Assembly: GCA_913060875.1 (NCBI GenBank)
Contig: CAJXSL010000002.1
Coordinates: 1-64,000 of the forward strand
DNA from: an uncultured Desulfobacteraceae bacterium
GTDB lineage: Bacteria > Desulfobacterota > Desulfobacteria > Desulfobacterales > UBA5852
Direction: 5' to 3'
DNA: 64,000 nt
Part shown: piece after piece, positions 26,860 to 35,611 of the stretch
Layout: every line of letters begins with the position of its first letter
Position numbering within the stretch: position 1 is the first letter of the stretch
The notes under the pieces: model-generated
What the model was told of the DNA's origin: nothing
The model's input: the letters and a program-made list of their open reading frames with translations, nothing else
Database searches by the model: none
Translations under genes and position numbers: made by a program

Positions 26860-26897
26860 CGTTTAGGATAATTAACATCCTTAATTTTTCCTAAACG
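26860..26897. promoter_or_regulatory. Candidate enhancer (UAS) of the sigma-54 activator, site 1
   Basis: CGTTTAGGA (26860-26868) and TCCTAAACG (26889-26897) are perfect 9-bp inverted arms. Inside, AGGATAATTAACATCCT forms a second palindrome. The half-site TTAGGAT thus occurs three times, ~120 bp upstream of the leftward -24/-12 promoter and directly before the activator's own start, which also suggests autoregulation. The same TTAGGATAATTA sequence recurs at 29006. Confidence 0.6.
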
Positions 26898-26908
26898 GAA
26901 AGGCCGCC

Positions 26909-29014
26909 ATGAACCGCACCCCCAAGAAGCTCCTGATCCTGTCTTTGGACAAGCGGGTCAACAAATTCCTGTGCAACACCATCCACAACATCATCGGCCA
27001 AGAGGTGAAGGTATCCGGCGCCTGCGTGGATGCCATTGCCGACATGCCGACATGCGACCTCATCATGACGTCCGGGGACAGCATGCTGCCCTACGTACGC
27101 AAGATATTCCCCGAACAGGAGATCTTCTCCCCACGACGGATCATCACCGGATACAACCTGGAAAAGGTGCTGATGCTTCCCAAGGGCGCCCGGGTGCTGG
27201 TGGTCAACCATCCCCGCTACGCCACCGACGAAACCATTGAATCCCTGAAAGACCTGGGCATCACCCACCTGAACTATGTGCCCTACTGGAAAAGCCTGGA
27301 CGTCCGCATTGATCTGAGCACGATCCATGCAGCCATCTCGCCCGGCATGACCCACCTGTGCCCTTCCGGCATCGCGCCCGTCATCGATATCGGACCACGG
27401 CTGATCAGCATCCAATCCTTCTCGGAACTGATCCTGGCGCTGGGTCTCAGTCAGACGTACCTTGAAAATTATGCCAACAACTACCATTTCTTCCTCATGG
27501 CTTCGAGCCGCAAGCTCTCTGAAACATTGGCACATGCGAAACTGCTGCAAAAGCGCAGCGAGGTCATCCTGGACGAGTTCGAAGACGGGGTGGTATCGGT
27601 CAATCAGTACGACCGGGTCAACCTGGCCAATAAATCGGCTTTAGAAATTCTCGGGCAAGACGAAAACAAGTTCCTGCATTCACGGTTCCATGAAACCATC
27701 CGGAATTTTAAAAAAGTGGCCGACCTGATCGAAGAGACCCATCCGGAAGACAAATCCGCCGGCATCTACAATTATCACGGCAAACAGCTGGTGCTCAGCA
27801 AAATCCCGGTGGTCGGCACACCGACGGAAAACCACATCTACACCTTCCGCGAAATCGCACGCATCCAGCGCTTTGAAAAAAGCGTGCGGGCCAAGCTGGC
27901 TGCCAAAGGTTATGTCACCAAGTACGATTTCCACGATATCTGGGGCCAAAGCGCCAAGCTCAGGGACTTGATCGAAAAAGCGGAGCGTTTTGCCCGAACC
28001 GAACGCAGTATTCTCATCACGGGCCAGAGCGGCACCGGCAAAGAGCTTTTTGCCCATGCCATCCACCATAGCTCCATGCGCCGGGACGGCCCTTTCGTGG
28101 CGGTCAATTTTGCCGGCATTTCCGAAAACCTTATCGAAAGCGAGCTTTTCGGTTATGCCGACGGCGCCTTCACCGGCGCCAGAAAAGGGGGTAAGACCGG
28201 CCTTTTCGAGCAGGCCCACGGCGGCACCATTTTTCTCGATGAAATCGGCGACGCCTCCCCATCGGTCCAGTCGCGCCTGCTGCGTGTCCTGCAAGAGCGG
28301 GAGGTCATGAAGGTGGGGGGCTCCAAGATCGTCCCGGTGGATGTTCGGGTCGTGGCGGCCACCAATGCCGATCTGGGGCAAGCCATAGAACAGGGGCGCT
28401 TCCGCAGGGATCTCTACTACCGCCTGAACACCCTCCCCCTCACCATCCCGTCCCTGAGGGAACGCAGCGCCGATGTCCTGTATATCTTCAATCGCCACCT
28501 CGTACAGACCTACAACATCAAGAAAGCCATTTCGTCCAACGCCCGGGCCGCCCTGGAGGGCTTCGACTGGCCCGGCAACATCCGGGAACTGATCAACACC
28601 GCCGAGTATGCCTTTATCGCCTCCCAGGGCAGCGCCGTCATGCGCCTGGCCCATCTCCCTGAAAACGTGGTGCAGCACTTTAACCGCTCCCATCCGCTTT
28701 CGACCGGGGAGGCCCATGGAGATTTCGAACCTCTCCTGGCCCGTCTGGAAGCCGTCCGCCTGGACCGTTACATACTGTACCGGATACTGAAAATCCTGGC
28801 GGACCGCACCGGGCAGGTCACGGGCCGCAATACGCTCTGCCGGCGGCTCCGGTCCCGGGGCATCCTGGTGACCGAAGGCCGCATGAAAACCTATCTGAAA
28901 CACCTTCGCGCCAACGAACTGATCGAAGTGGGCGCCACCAAACAGGGAACCGGCCTGAGTGCCCCGGGAAGGGCCTTGCTGGAATTCCTGGCCGACGCCC
29001 TGCAATTAGGATAA
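26909..29014 (+). CDS. Sigma-54-dependent transcriptional activator with PAS sensor region
   Basis: A 701-residue enhancer-binding protein. Residues ~1-200 form a PrpR-like sensory region. A PAS-like segment ([24 protein letters not shown], 218-241) follows. The AAA+ domain has Walker A GQSGTGKE (372-379), the sigma-54-contacting GAFTGA loop (419-424), Walker [11 protein letters not shown] (439-448) and an arginine-finger region. The C-terminal ~90 residues form a helical DNA-binding region rather than a textbook Fis helix-turn-helix. It is transcribed divergently from the aminotransferase operon and codirectionally with the CoA-transferase operon. Both have sigma-54 promoters and a shared upstream motif, so it is their probable activator. 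The inducer is unknown. Confidence 0.93.
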   Translation: MNRTPKKLLILSLDKRVNKFLCNTIHNIIGQEVKVSGACVDAIADMPTCDLIMTSGDSMLPYVRKIFPEQEIFSPRRIITGYNLEKVLMLPKGARVLVVNHPRYATDETIESLKDLGITHLNYVPYWKSLDVRIDLSTIHAAISPGMTHLCPSGIAPVIDIGPRLISIQSFSELILALGLSQTYLENYANNYHFFLMASSRKLSETLAHAKLLQKRSEVILDEFEDGVVSVNQYDRVNLANKSALEILGQDENKFLHSRFHETIRNFKKVADLIEETHPEDKSAGIYNYHGKQLVLSKIPVVGTPTENHIYTFREIARIQRFEKSVRAKLAAKGYVTKYDFHDIWGQSAKLRDLIEKAERFARTERSILITGQSGTGKELFAHAIHHSSMRRDGPFVAVNFAGISENLIESELFGYADGAFTGARKGGKTGLFEQAHGGTIFLDEIGDASPSVQSRLLRVLQEREVMKVGGSKIVPVDVRVVAATNADLGQAIEQGRFRRDLYYRLNTLPLTIPSLRERSADVLYIFNRHLVQTYNIKKAISSNARAALEGFDWPGNIRELINTAEYAFIASQGSAVMRLAHLPENVVQHFNRSHPLSTGEAHGDFEPLLARLEAVRLDRYILYRILKILADRTGQVTGRNTLCRRLRSRGILVTEGRMKTYLKHLRANELIEVGATKQGTGLSAPGRALLEFLADALQLG

Positions 29015-29021
29015 TTAGGAT
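29006..29021. promoter_or_regulatory. Candidate enhancer (UAS) of the sigma-54 activator, site 2
   Basis: TTAGGATAATTAGGAT is a tandem repeat of the TTAGGAT half-site seen at 26860-26897. It overlaps the activator's stop codon and lies ~135 bp upstream of the -24/-12 promoter at 29142, the usual enhancer distance. Confidence 0.6.
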
Positions 29022-29141
29022 GGATTGCGGCGGCGGAAGTTTCTGAAAGGTTCCTATTCCGGCCGTATTCTGACCGCTTTCCGGCGGGTTTCCCGCTTTC
29101 CGCACATGCCGGCCGACGGCCGGGGCTCGTCCCGCCCGACT

Positions 29142-29157
29142 TGGCACAGGTCCTGCT
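29142..29157 (+). promoter_or_regulatory. Sigma-54 (-24/-12) promoter of the CoA-transferase operon
   Basis: TGGCACAGGTCCTGCT matches TGGCACG-N4-TTGCW with the invariant GG and GC correctly spaced; only two weaker positions differ. It lies 47 bp upstream of the CoA-transferase subunit A start and 128 bp after the activator gene's stop. Confidence 0.75.
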
Positions 29158-29203
29158 TTGCCTCTCTCACAAACACTGACAATACCGATTCAAGGATGCT
29201 TCC

Positions 29204-29869
29204 ATGCCAAGAAAATCAAAAGTCGTAACCATGGATCAGGCCGTGGCCGCCATCCGTTCCGGAGACCGGATCATGGTGGGCAGCTTCGGCAATTCCGGCT
29301 ATCCCGAAAGCCTCGTGGAGGCGATGACGGCCAGCGGGCTTAAAGATTTGACAATCATATCCAATGATTTGGGTTCGCCCGGCATCGGGCTGGGTAAGTT
29401 CCTGACCAATGGTCAGGTCCGGGCCCTGATCGGCAACTACTACAATTGGAACCCCGAAGTGGCCCAAGCCTACAACGCCGGCCAAATCGATGTCACCCTG
29501 GTTCCCCAGGGATCGTTTGCCGAAGCCATCAGGGCTGCCGGGGTGGGCATCGCAGCCTTTTATACGCCCACGGCCGCCGGCACCGAACTGGGGAAAGGCA
29601 AAGAGACCCGGGAGTTCAACGGCCGTTCCTACGTCCTGGAGCAAGCCATCCATGCGGATGTCGCCCTGGTCAAAGCAAGCAAGGCCGATGAACTGGGCAA
29701 CCTCGTCTATTACAAGACCGCCCGCAACTTCAATCCGCTCATGGCCATGGCCGCAACCCTCACCATCGCCGAGGTGGACGAGGTCGTACCGGTGGGCCGC
29801 CTGGATCCGGAGTGCGTTGTCACCCCGCATCTGTTCGTTAACATGATCATCAACAGGGGGGCCCAATGA
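29204..29869 (+). CDS. 3-oxoacid/acyl CoA-transferase subunit A
   Basis: A 221-residue alpha subunit of the two-subunit CoA-transferase family I. MDQAVAAIRSGDRIMVGSFGNSGYPESLVEAM at the N-terminus corresponds to the family's CoA-binding GGFG-type loop (here VGSFGNSG). PTAAGTELGKGKETREFNGRSYVLE is also typical. With subunit B it moves CoA between an acyl-CoA donor and a free acid, activating the acid without ATP. AAGGATGC lies upstream of the ATG. It overlaps the subunit B gene by 4 bp (ATGA), indicating coupled translation and a 1:1 complex. Confidence 0.93.
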   Translation: MPRKSKVVTMDQAVAAIRSGDRIMVGSFGNSGYPESLVEAMTASGLKDLTIISNDLGSPGIGLGKFLTNGQVRALIGNYYNWNPEVAQAYNAGQIDVTLVPQGSFAEAIRAAGVGIAAFYTPTAAGTELGKGKETREFNGRSYVLEQAIHADVALVKASKADELGNLVYYKTARNFNPLMAMAATLTIAEVDEVVPVGRLDPECVVTPHLFVNMIINRGAQ

Positions 29870-30546
29870 AGGAAATCATCCCCGCCGAACAAGCCCGGAC
29901 GCGTATTGCCCGTCGCATCGCCCGGGAATTCATGGAACGGGACGAAACCCTGATCATCAATCTGGGGGTTGGGATCCCCACCATGGTGGCCAACTACATC
30001 CAGGGTGACAGCATCTTCATCCAGGCGGAAAACGGCATGATGGGCGTGGGGCCCAAAGCGGACGGGGATTCGGCCGATCGCCGTCTGATCAATGCCGGCC
30101 GGGAGCCGGTGACCGAAACCCCGGGATGCAGCTATTTCGACAGCGCGGCCTCTTTCGGGATGATCCGGGGCGGGCATGTGGATGCCACCGTCATCGGGGC
30201 CTTCGAGGTAGACGAAGCCGGCAGCATCGCCAACTGGATCATACCCAACGGACGCCAACTGGGGGTCGGCGGCGCCATGGACCTCGTTTCCGGCGCCCGC
30301 CAGGTGATCGTGGCCATGCGGCATAACGGGCGTGACGGCCGGCCCAAGCTCGTGAGATCCTGTTCGCTTCCCGTTACCGGATTCCACGAGGCCGATCTGG
30401 TGGTCACCGAGTTGGGCGTCTTCCGTTTCATCGACGGCGTGATGACCCTGACCGAAATCGCCCCCGAGACGGACCCGGCCCGATTGGCCGATCTCACAGA
30501 CGCGGCTTTCGTCACCAGCACCGGCATCAGAACCATGGACACTTGA
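29866..30546 (+). CDS. 3-oxoacid/acyl CoA-transferase subunit B
   Basis: A 226-residue beta subunit. LIINLGVGIPTMVANYI and IQAENGMMGVGP carry the family motif with the catalytic glutamate (E in AENG) that forms the glutamyl-CoA thioester. GGHVDATVIGAFEVDEAGSIANWIIP is also conserved. Together with subunit A it probably activates the acid made by the aldehyde oxidoreductase, or a 3-oxoacid upstream of the thiolase. Which acid is used cannot be read. The stop is 1 bp before the MoaD-like start. Confidence 0.93.
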   Translation: MKEIIPAEQARTRIARRIAREFMERDETLIINLGVGIPTMVANYIQGDSIFIQAENGMMGVGPKADGDSADRRLINAGREPVTETPGCSYFDSAASFGMIRGGHVDATVIGAFEVDEAGSIANWIIPNGRQLGVGGAMDLVSGARQVIVAMRHNGRDGRPKLVRSCSLPVTGFHEADLVVTELGVFRFIDGVMTLTEIAPETDPARLADLTDAAFVTSTGIRTMDT

Positions 30547-30547
30547 T

Positions 30548-30787
30548 ATGCGCATCACGGCCCGCGGCCATCATGTTTACCGACGCTACACGGCCCATCT
30601 GCCCGAGGGCGGCCGCATGGAAGTCGCGGACGGCGCCACCGTGGGCCAGGTGCTCGCTCAACTCGAAATCCCCGCCGGAGAACGCCCCCCCCTGCTCGTC
30701 TTTGTCAACGGGCGGCCGGCCGGTCCGGACAGGATTCTGAAGGCGGAAGACGAACTGGTATTCTTCTCTCCCCTGGAGGGCGGCTGA
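30548..30787 (+). CDS. MoaD/ThiS-like sulfur-carrier protein
   Basis: A 79-residue ubiquitin-fold protein ending in Gly-Gly (FFSPLEGG), the C-terminal tail that is thiocarboxylated in MoaD and ThiS. VGQVLAQLEIPAGERPPLLVFVNGRPA and DELVFFSPLEGG are typical of the family. MoaD-type proteins donate sulfur for the molybdopterin dithiolene. MoaD-like genes are often linked to AOR-family enzymes, whose tungsten site needs this cofactor. Cotranscription with the CoA-transferase under the same activator suggests it serves the AOR at 23417-25261. It lies 1 bp after the previous gene. Confidence 0.8.
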   Translation: MRITARGHHVYRRYTAHLPEGGRMEVADGATVGQVLAQLEIPAGERPPLLVFVNGRPAGPDRILKAEDELVFFSPLEGG

Positions 30788-30799
30788 CCGAACTTTGCC

Positions 30800-30887
30800 C
30801 GTTAGGGGCTTGCGGTAGAGGCATACAGCGGCAGCCCTGATGCCTTGCCGATGGACATCTCGAACGCGTGAAATATCCGGGCTGAGT
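30800..30887 (+). repeat. Family A repeat, copy 5 (left arm missing)
   Basis: Contains GTTAGGGGCTTGCGGTAGAGG, CAGCGGCAGCCCTGATGCC, TTGCCGATGGACATCTCGAAC and GTGAAATATCCGGGCTGAG. It lies 12 bp after the MoaD-like stop and separates two convergent transcription units, so it may also act as a bidirectional terminator. Confidence 0.8.
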
Positions 30888-30911
30888 GGCACCGCGGCGG
30901 AACCTACCCGT

Positions 30912-32186
30912 TTATAGGGTGTCTTCATCTCCTGTCCCGTTGCCGAACACCGTTTGGACCACTTCGGCGATGCGGTCATAGGGAAACGGCGATGCGGCAA
31001 TATGGCCTGCGGCGTCCTCCAATATTCGCTCCGGATCTCCCCACGATGCGTATAGCGTGAACTTCTCTTCGCGGTGTATGCCCAGGGCCGCGGCCACGAG
31101 ATTGACATAGCTGGTCACGCTGAAATCATAATCCCCGGCATGGGCGGCAAAAGTCTCGTTGCAATAATGGCACACGGTCACCATCCGGTCGGCGCCGGTT
31201 TGGGCCGCTTCCGCCAGCCGTTCTTCCCGAATCCGGTCGCAGCTTTCCGGAAACCAGCAAATGGCCCCGCTGCCGCAGCAGGCCGTTTCCCGGCCGTGGC
31301 GGGCCATTTCCACGAGGCTGACGCCCGGCAACTGGCGCAAAACCGCCCGGGGCCCATCGAGGTCCACCCCGGTGTAGGCTGATTTACAGGCTTCGTGCAG
31401 GGTGATGGTGCCGCCGGCCGCATGGTTCAGGGGCAATTTGGCCATATTGGCCGCCAGGTACTGGGGAAACGACAGCACCTTGAAGGGTAGGTCCATGGCC
31501 GGTTCTATGGTTTGGGTGAAGCGGCAATGACAAGTCGGACACCAGAGCACCACCGTCTCCGGTCGATACCGGGCCAGGGCCTCCACAAGGGCTTCCGCCG
31601 TTGCGGCGCCGGCATCGATCTCACCCGTAAACAGATGCCGGTCCCCGCAGCAATAATCCAGCCCGGGCAGAAAAGCCCAGTCATCCCCGATGGCATCGAA
31701 GATATCCATGGTGTTTAGAACTTTTTCCGGCTGGAAATAAACGTTGCAGCCCGGAAAGAAAACATACCGGGCCGACGGCTTGGGGCTGGCGGTGGTGATG
31801 CGCCGGTAGGCTTCAGCGGACACCTGGATGCTGGCCAGGACCCGGTGCGCACTGGCGTTCTCGCCGGCGCTGCTGCCGGCCTTTTGGGCCAGGCCTTTGG
31901 CAATGTAATCGTGCTTGATCCATTCATTGACCAGCATGGGATCGAGCCCCTCGGGACACACATCCGCGGTGCACTTGAAGCACTCCATGCAGGCAAAAGC
32001 CTTGGTGTAGGCCAGCGGGTTGGGCCCACCGCCGGAAACGAACGCATGCACACCTTTCTGGATATTCTGCGGGGAATCAGCACCGGCATCCGTCAAGGGT
32101 AGAATCGGACAGCATTGGGCGCACAATCCACATTGGGTGCAGTCATCGAGGTAGCGCTGTCGTTCCTTTTCATAGTACCGGCGCAT
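30912..32186 (-). CDS. CCG-domain iron-sulfur protein (HdrD/GlpC-like)
   Basis: A 424-residue protein with an N-terminal double [4Fe-4S] ferredoxin region (CTQCGLCAQCCP from residue ~16 and CMECFKCTADVCPEG near 67). Two CCG domains follow: C...DYCCG...CPTCHC in the first, and HEACKSAYTG...ETACCGSG...CHYCNE in the second. This layout matches heterodisulfide-reductase subunit D and the iron-sulfur subunits of glycolate or glycerol-3-phosphate dehydrogenases. There it passes electrons between flavoproteins, ferredoxin and quinone or thiol carriers. No flavoprotein partner is adjacent. It is convergent with the CoA-transferase operon. It may be the electron outlet for the aldehyde oxidoreductase, but that is speculative. 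Confidence 0.85.
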   Translation of the reverse strand: MRRYYEKERQRYLDDCTQCGLCAQCCPILPLTDAGADSPQNIQKGVHAFVSGGGPNPLAYTKAFACMECFKCTADVCPEGLDPMLVNEWIKHDYIAKGLAQKAGSSAGENASAHRVLASIQVSAEAYRRITTASPKPSARYVFFPGCNVYFQPEKVLNTMDIFDAIGDDWAFLPGLDYCCGDRHLFTGEIDAGAATAEALVEALARYRPETVVLWCPTCHCRFTQTIEPAMDLPFKVLSFPQYLAANMAKLPLNHAAGGTITLHEACKSAYTGVDLDGPRAVLRQLPGVSLVEMARHGRETACCGSGAICWFPESCDRIREERLAEAAQTGADRMVTVCHYCNETFAAHAGDYDFSVTSYVNLVAAALGIHREEKFTLYASWGDPERILEDAAGHIAASPFPYDRIAEVVQTVFGNGTGDEDTL

Positions 32187-32258
32187 GCTTATCCTTTCTC
32201 CACTGGAAGGGCGCCGCCGGCGGGGGCCGGTTTAACCCTAAGATTTCATGAATGGGCT

Positions 32259-32696
32259 TCAGGAGCGGATGAAATTCGGTCGGCAGGAAGATACCGGGAT
32301 TCGGCAAAAGGGGTCCTGCTGGCTGAAATTGCTCCAAATCAGCCGGGAGCGTGCTTCCTCGATATCGCTGTAGGCCCGCATGTCGACGCCCCGAAAATCC
32401 GAGCAGGTGCAGATCATCCGGGCGATCTCGAAAAGGCAGCGGTCGGAACTGGCCACGATGGCCCAGTGAGGAATGAAACATTGCCTGATTTCGGCAAATA
32501 GACGCCCTTCGTCGGCGGCCGTCATGGCGGCAGGTTCCGTCGCGGCGCCACGGGCGTCAATGAGCGCCCTCATCGGAGCCTGGAAAGCGCCATCCTCCAT
32601 CCCCTTCTGCCAGGCATCGAAAACCGCATCGCAGGAGAAATCATCTTCGATGATAACAGTGAAAATATCGTTTTTAATTGTCGTGTGAACAGCCAT
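32259..32696 (-). CDS. STAS/SpoIIAA-like small protein, function unknown
   Basis: About 145 residues from ATG 32696. Alternating strands and helices (FTVIIEDDFSCDAVFDAWQKGM, MRALIDARGAA, HWAIVASSDRCLFEIARMICTCS, VDMRAYSDIEEARSRLI) resemble the SpoIIAA-like/STAS alpha-beta fold, in which LIDARG occupies the switch-loop strand. The phosphorylatable Ser is not obvious. Start choice is uncertain: ATGs at 32696 and 32708 are possible, each with a weak ribosome site. It lies between the iron-sulfur gene and a lipoprotein gene, all leftward, so the three may be one unit. Confidence 0.6.
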   Translation of the reverse strand: MAVHTTIKNDIFTVIIEDDFSCDAVFDAWQKGMEDGAFQAPMRALIDARGAATEPAAMTAADEGRLFAEIRQCFIPHWAIVASSDRCLFEIARMICTCSDFRGVDMRAYSDIEEARSRLIWSNFSQQDPFCRIPVSSCRPNFIRS

Positions 32697-32789
32697 TACG
32701 CCTGCCATTGTGGTACGATAAAGGTTAATGTCGCCGGCAACCGTGCCAAAGGTCGATCCTGAAGCAGCCCTTGCCAATCCCCGCACCGG

Positions 32790-33473
32790 CTAATTGTAGT
32801 AGTCGTGTCCGTGCAAAGTGGCCACCACGTGATCAAAATCCGGCCGGTTTTCCGCGTACCGGTCTTCCGGACAGGTCAGCATGACAATGGTCTGGCAGGA
32901 ACGGTTCTTCTGACAGGGAAACAGGAACCACTCGAAGCACATCTGCTTTTTTTCCTTGAAATCGACAAAGCGGGCCTCCACCCCAAAAACTTTTTGCGGT
33001 TTGAACGCTCGCTGGCTTTCAAAATAGTTCCGCTGGGTGGTAATCAGGTTGCCCCTGGAGATCTGGTAATCGTAGCTGGCCACATCCACGGCGGATTCCA
33101 GACGCGCCTTCATCTCCTCGATCCGGTACTCCCAGTAGGGTTCGTCCAAGTCCATATAGCGGGGGTAGGCCAGATCCTGCTTCTGGTTCAGGACGGCAAT
33201 GAGCCCCCGATCGTCTTCGTGGATCAACACCAGGCTGGCCATATCCTCATCGACCCAGCGGGCATGTTGCGCCAGGGCGTCCGACGGGTCTTCCGCCGGC
33301 ATCCAGCCATGGGGCAAATCCAGCGAAAATTCATAATCGAAATTTGTATAGGTGTTCCCGACAATAAGGGGCGAGGGAATCGTCGAACACCCTCCCATCA
33401 GGGTCAACATGGCCGTGGCCATCCATAAAAGCAAGCGGAGCCCTCTTTTGCCCGCCATCTTTACCAGGGTCAT
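32790..33473 (-). CDS. Lipoprotein of unknown function
   Basis: A 227-residue lipoprotein when started at MTLVKMAG. A basic n-region and hydrophobic stretch (LRLLLWMATAMLTLMG) end in the lipobox LMGGC with Cys29. The mature protein starts STIPSPLIVGNTYTNFDYEFSLDLPHGW, resembling the beta-rich opening of domains that bind membranes or peptidoglycan, but I do not recognise a family. GAGGAAA lies 5 nt upstream of this start; the longer frame to 33698 has none. Two cysteines near the end (FPCQKNRSC) could form a disulfide in the periplasm. Confidence 0.65.
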   Translation of the reverse strand: MTLVKMAGKRGLRLLLWMATAMLTLMGGCSTIPSPLIVGNTYTNFDYEFSLDLPHGWMPAEDPSDALAQHARWVDEDMASLVLIHEDDRGLIAVLNQKQDLAYPRYMDLDEPYWEYRIEEMKARLESAVDVASYDYQISRGNLITTQRNYFESQRAFKPQKVFGVEARFVDFKEKKQMCFEWFLFPCQKNRSCQTIVMLTCPEDRYAENRPDFDHVVATLHGHDYYN

Positions 33474-33822
33474 ATCTTTCCTCAACTTAAACGCCATTCC
33501 ATTGTCTTGCACGTGCACCCCCAAAATAAGGGCATAATTCGGATTCCAGAGGGATCTAAAAGAACAAAAGCGCTGGCCGCCCCTCACGGGTTGGTCGACG
33601 CAGCAGCGCTCGAATCGTTTTAAATCGCCCGTAACCCCAAAACAAGGACGCAGTCCATGAACACGATATTGACACGAACCATATCCGTCTTGGCGCATCT
33701 CTTGATTATGATGGTTTCCCCGGTCCAGTCAATGGCAATGACAAGCGTGACGCCATTTTTTACTTGTACGATGCCTGGTCAACCGCTATTCTTTCAATAC
33801 ACCACACGGCAAGGAGGCAGAC

Positions 33823-34209
33823 ATGACACTGTTGGTCAGTTCGCGGCAAAAAGCCCTGGGGGCGTACGTTGTCCATTTGACGGGAGAGATTAACGGGCAG
33901 ACTTACCCGGTTATGGAAAACAAGATGGATCAACTGCTGGCGGAGAAACCGACCCTCATCGTTCTCGACATGGCAGAAGTCTCATATCTGAGCAGCGCCG
34001 GCATCCGGGTAATCCTGAAAACCAAAAAAGCGCTTGCGTCCAACGCCGGCAAGCTGGTGTTCATGAATCTTCAACCCCAGGTCAAAAAGGTCTTCGAAAT
34101 CATCAATGCCCTTCCGAGCATGCGGGTCTTCAAAGATCTGCGGGAAATGGACGCGTATCTGGACCGTATGCAGCGCCGGGTTAGCGGCGGAGCCGAAGAA
34201 GAAGATTAG
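33823..34209 (+). CDS. STAS-domain anti-sigma factor antagonist
   Basis: A 128-residue single STAS domain. LDMAEVSYLSSAGIRVILKTKKAL (residues 48-71) contains the family's phosphorylatable serine, probably S58, in the SSAG loop. HLTGEINGQT is the usual N-terminal strand. Such proteins bind an anti-sigma kinase when unphosphorylated and so release a sigma factor or other partner. No kinase, phosphatase or sigma factor is adjacent. A purine-rich AAGGAGG lies upstream of the ATG. The C-terminus is short and acidic (GGAEEED). Confidence 0.88.
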   Translation: MTLLVSSRQKALGAYVVHLTGEINGQTYPVMENKMDQLLAEKPTLIVLDMAEVSYLSSAGIRVILKTKKALASNAGKLVFMNLQPQVKKVFEIINALPSMRVFKDLREMDAYLDRMQRRVSGGAEEED

Positions 34210-34211
34210 AC

Positions 34212-34423
34212 GCTATCTCAAAAAAGTTTTTTCGCCCGATATCGGCGTTGTGCCCTCGTCTCAAGTCCTCGACATACTTGAGTATGTACCCCAAGGGTAC
34301 TTCCTTCGGGGCGCCTATGCGGGCGGCACCCACCGTTGAAGGCTTGATCAGATGGGAAGTCCCGCTTTACGGGAATTCTCGGCCACGCCGTATCTCGAAC
34401 GAAAACCCTAATTTTGAGATGGC
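34212..34423. repeat. Element with 12-bp terminal inverted repeats
   Basis: GCTATCTCAAAA at 34212-34223 is matched by TTTTGAGATGGC at 34412-34423, one mismatch in 12. Inside, TCGACATACTTGAGTATGTAC is a strong small palindrome. No gene lies in the element. It fills the gap between the STAS gene and the convergent HD-GYP gene and could terminate both. Confidence 0.5.
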
Positions 34424-34442
34424 TTATATAAGCTTCTAATTT

Positions 34443-35582
34443 TTAATGGGAGGGGTCGTCGCCCATGGTGGCGGCAATCTCCCTGAAATCGGCTTGCCGC
34501 GCCAGAAATGCCGCCACCACACGGGGATCGAAATGCTTCCCGGCCCCCTCCTGGATGAGGCGGCTGGCCTCCTCGTGGGAAAGCCCCGGTTTATAAACCC
34601 GCTTGCTCACGAGGGCATCGTAAACATCCGCCACCGCCACCAAACGTGCGGATAGGGCAATCCCCTCCCCCTTGATGCCGAAGGGATAGCCGCTGCCATC
34701 CCATTTTTCATGATGCCCCAGGGTGATCTCGATCGCACGGGACAGGAAAGGGCCCCCGCCCCCCATTTCTTCGCGCAGTTCCAGAAGCGTATCCCCCCCG
34801 ATGGCCGGATGGTTTTCCATAATCTCCCGTTCCTGGGTGGTGAGCCGACCTTTTTTGAGCAAAATGCCGTCCGGGATGCCGACTTTGCCGATATCGTGAA
34901 GGGCGGCGGTTTTGACCACGGTCCGGATCCAGCGCTCGTCGATCGACGCATCGGTTTTGGCCAGTTCACGCGCCAGCACTTCCACGTACCGGCAAATCCG
35001 TTCGAGGTGCTTGCCGGTGTCGTCATCGCGGGCTTCCGTCATTTTGGCCATGGCAAAAATAATGGCGTCCCGGCTTTGCAACAGCTCCTGGCTGCGTTCT
35101 TCGACTTTTTTCTCCAGATTCTGGTTCAGCTCTTTGAGCTCCGCGTTGGTCTGCTGCAGCTGCCGCTGCAGACAGCGCAGGGTCAGGTGGGTATTGACCC
35201 GGGCAATCACTTCCTCAGGTTGAAAGGGTTTGGTAATGTAGTCCACGGCCCCCATTTCCAGCCCTTTGACCTTGTCTTCGGTCTGACCCAGGGCGGACAG
35301 GAAAATCACCGGAATTTCATAGGTCGCGGGATCGGATTTCAGGCGGCGGCACACCTCATACCCGTCCATTTCCGGCATCATGATGTCGAGCAGAATCAAA
35401 TCTGGTTGGGCTTTGGCCGTCACGGCCAATGCACTAACGCCGTCCCGGGCCGCCAGCAGACGATATCCCCGGCCCTCCAGAGTGGCCTGCAATACCTGTA
35501 GATTGGTGGCATTGTCATCCACCATGAGGACCTTGTCCGGTTCTTCCCGCTGTTGACAGGTCATGTCGTTCTCCGGCGCCAT
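34443..35582 (-). CDS. Response regulator with HD-GYP phosphodiesterase domain
   Basis: A 379-residue protein. The receiver domain spans ~16-135, with the acidic pair in VDDN, the phospho-acceptor D66 in LLDIMMP and conserved Lys118 in ITKPF. A coiled-coil linker (~140-170, QTNAELKELNQNLEKKVEE) follows. The HD-GYP domain has HD 229-230 in ALHDIGKVGIPD, then HHEKWDGSGYP (290-300). All metal-binding and GYP residues are present, so it probably hydrolyses cyclic di-GMP. No histidine kinase lies nearby, so it is an orphan regulator or works with a distant kinase. A second Met six codons in has its own GGAG and is an alternative start. Confidence 0.92.
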   Translation of the reverse strand: MAPENDMTCQQREEPDKVLMVDDNATNLQVLQATLEGRGYRLLAARDGVSALAVTAKAQPDLILLDIMMPEMDGYEVCRRLKSDPATYEIPVIFLSALGQTEDKVKGLEMGAVDYITKPFQPEEVIARVNTHLTLRCLQRQLQQTNAELKELNQNLEKKVEERSQELLQSRDAIIFAMAKMTEARDDDTGKHLERICRYVEVLARELAKTDASIDERWIRTVVKTAALHDIGKVGIPDGILLKKGRLTTQEREIMENHPAIGGDTLLELREEMGGGGPFLSRAIEITLGHHEKWDGSGYPFGIKGEGIALSARLVAVADVYDALVSKRVYKPGLSHEEASRLIQEGAGKHFDPRVVAAFLARQADFREIAATMGDDPSH

Positions 35583-35611
35583 GATCTTCTTCCGCCCATG
35601 GTCTCAGCAGA

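Noticed and set aside
30912-32186. Reading the iron-sulfur protein as a definite partner of the aldehyde oxidoreductase
   Set aside because: It is on the opposite strand, convergent, and not under the sigma-54 promoters; the link remains speculation and is not claimed as a finding.
33657-33893. Short rightward frame with a signal-peptide-like start
   Set aside because: No ribosome site, overlaps the STAS gene start and breaks into low-complexity sequence.
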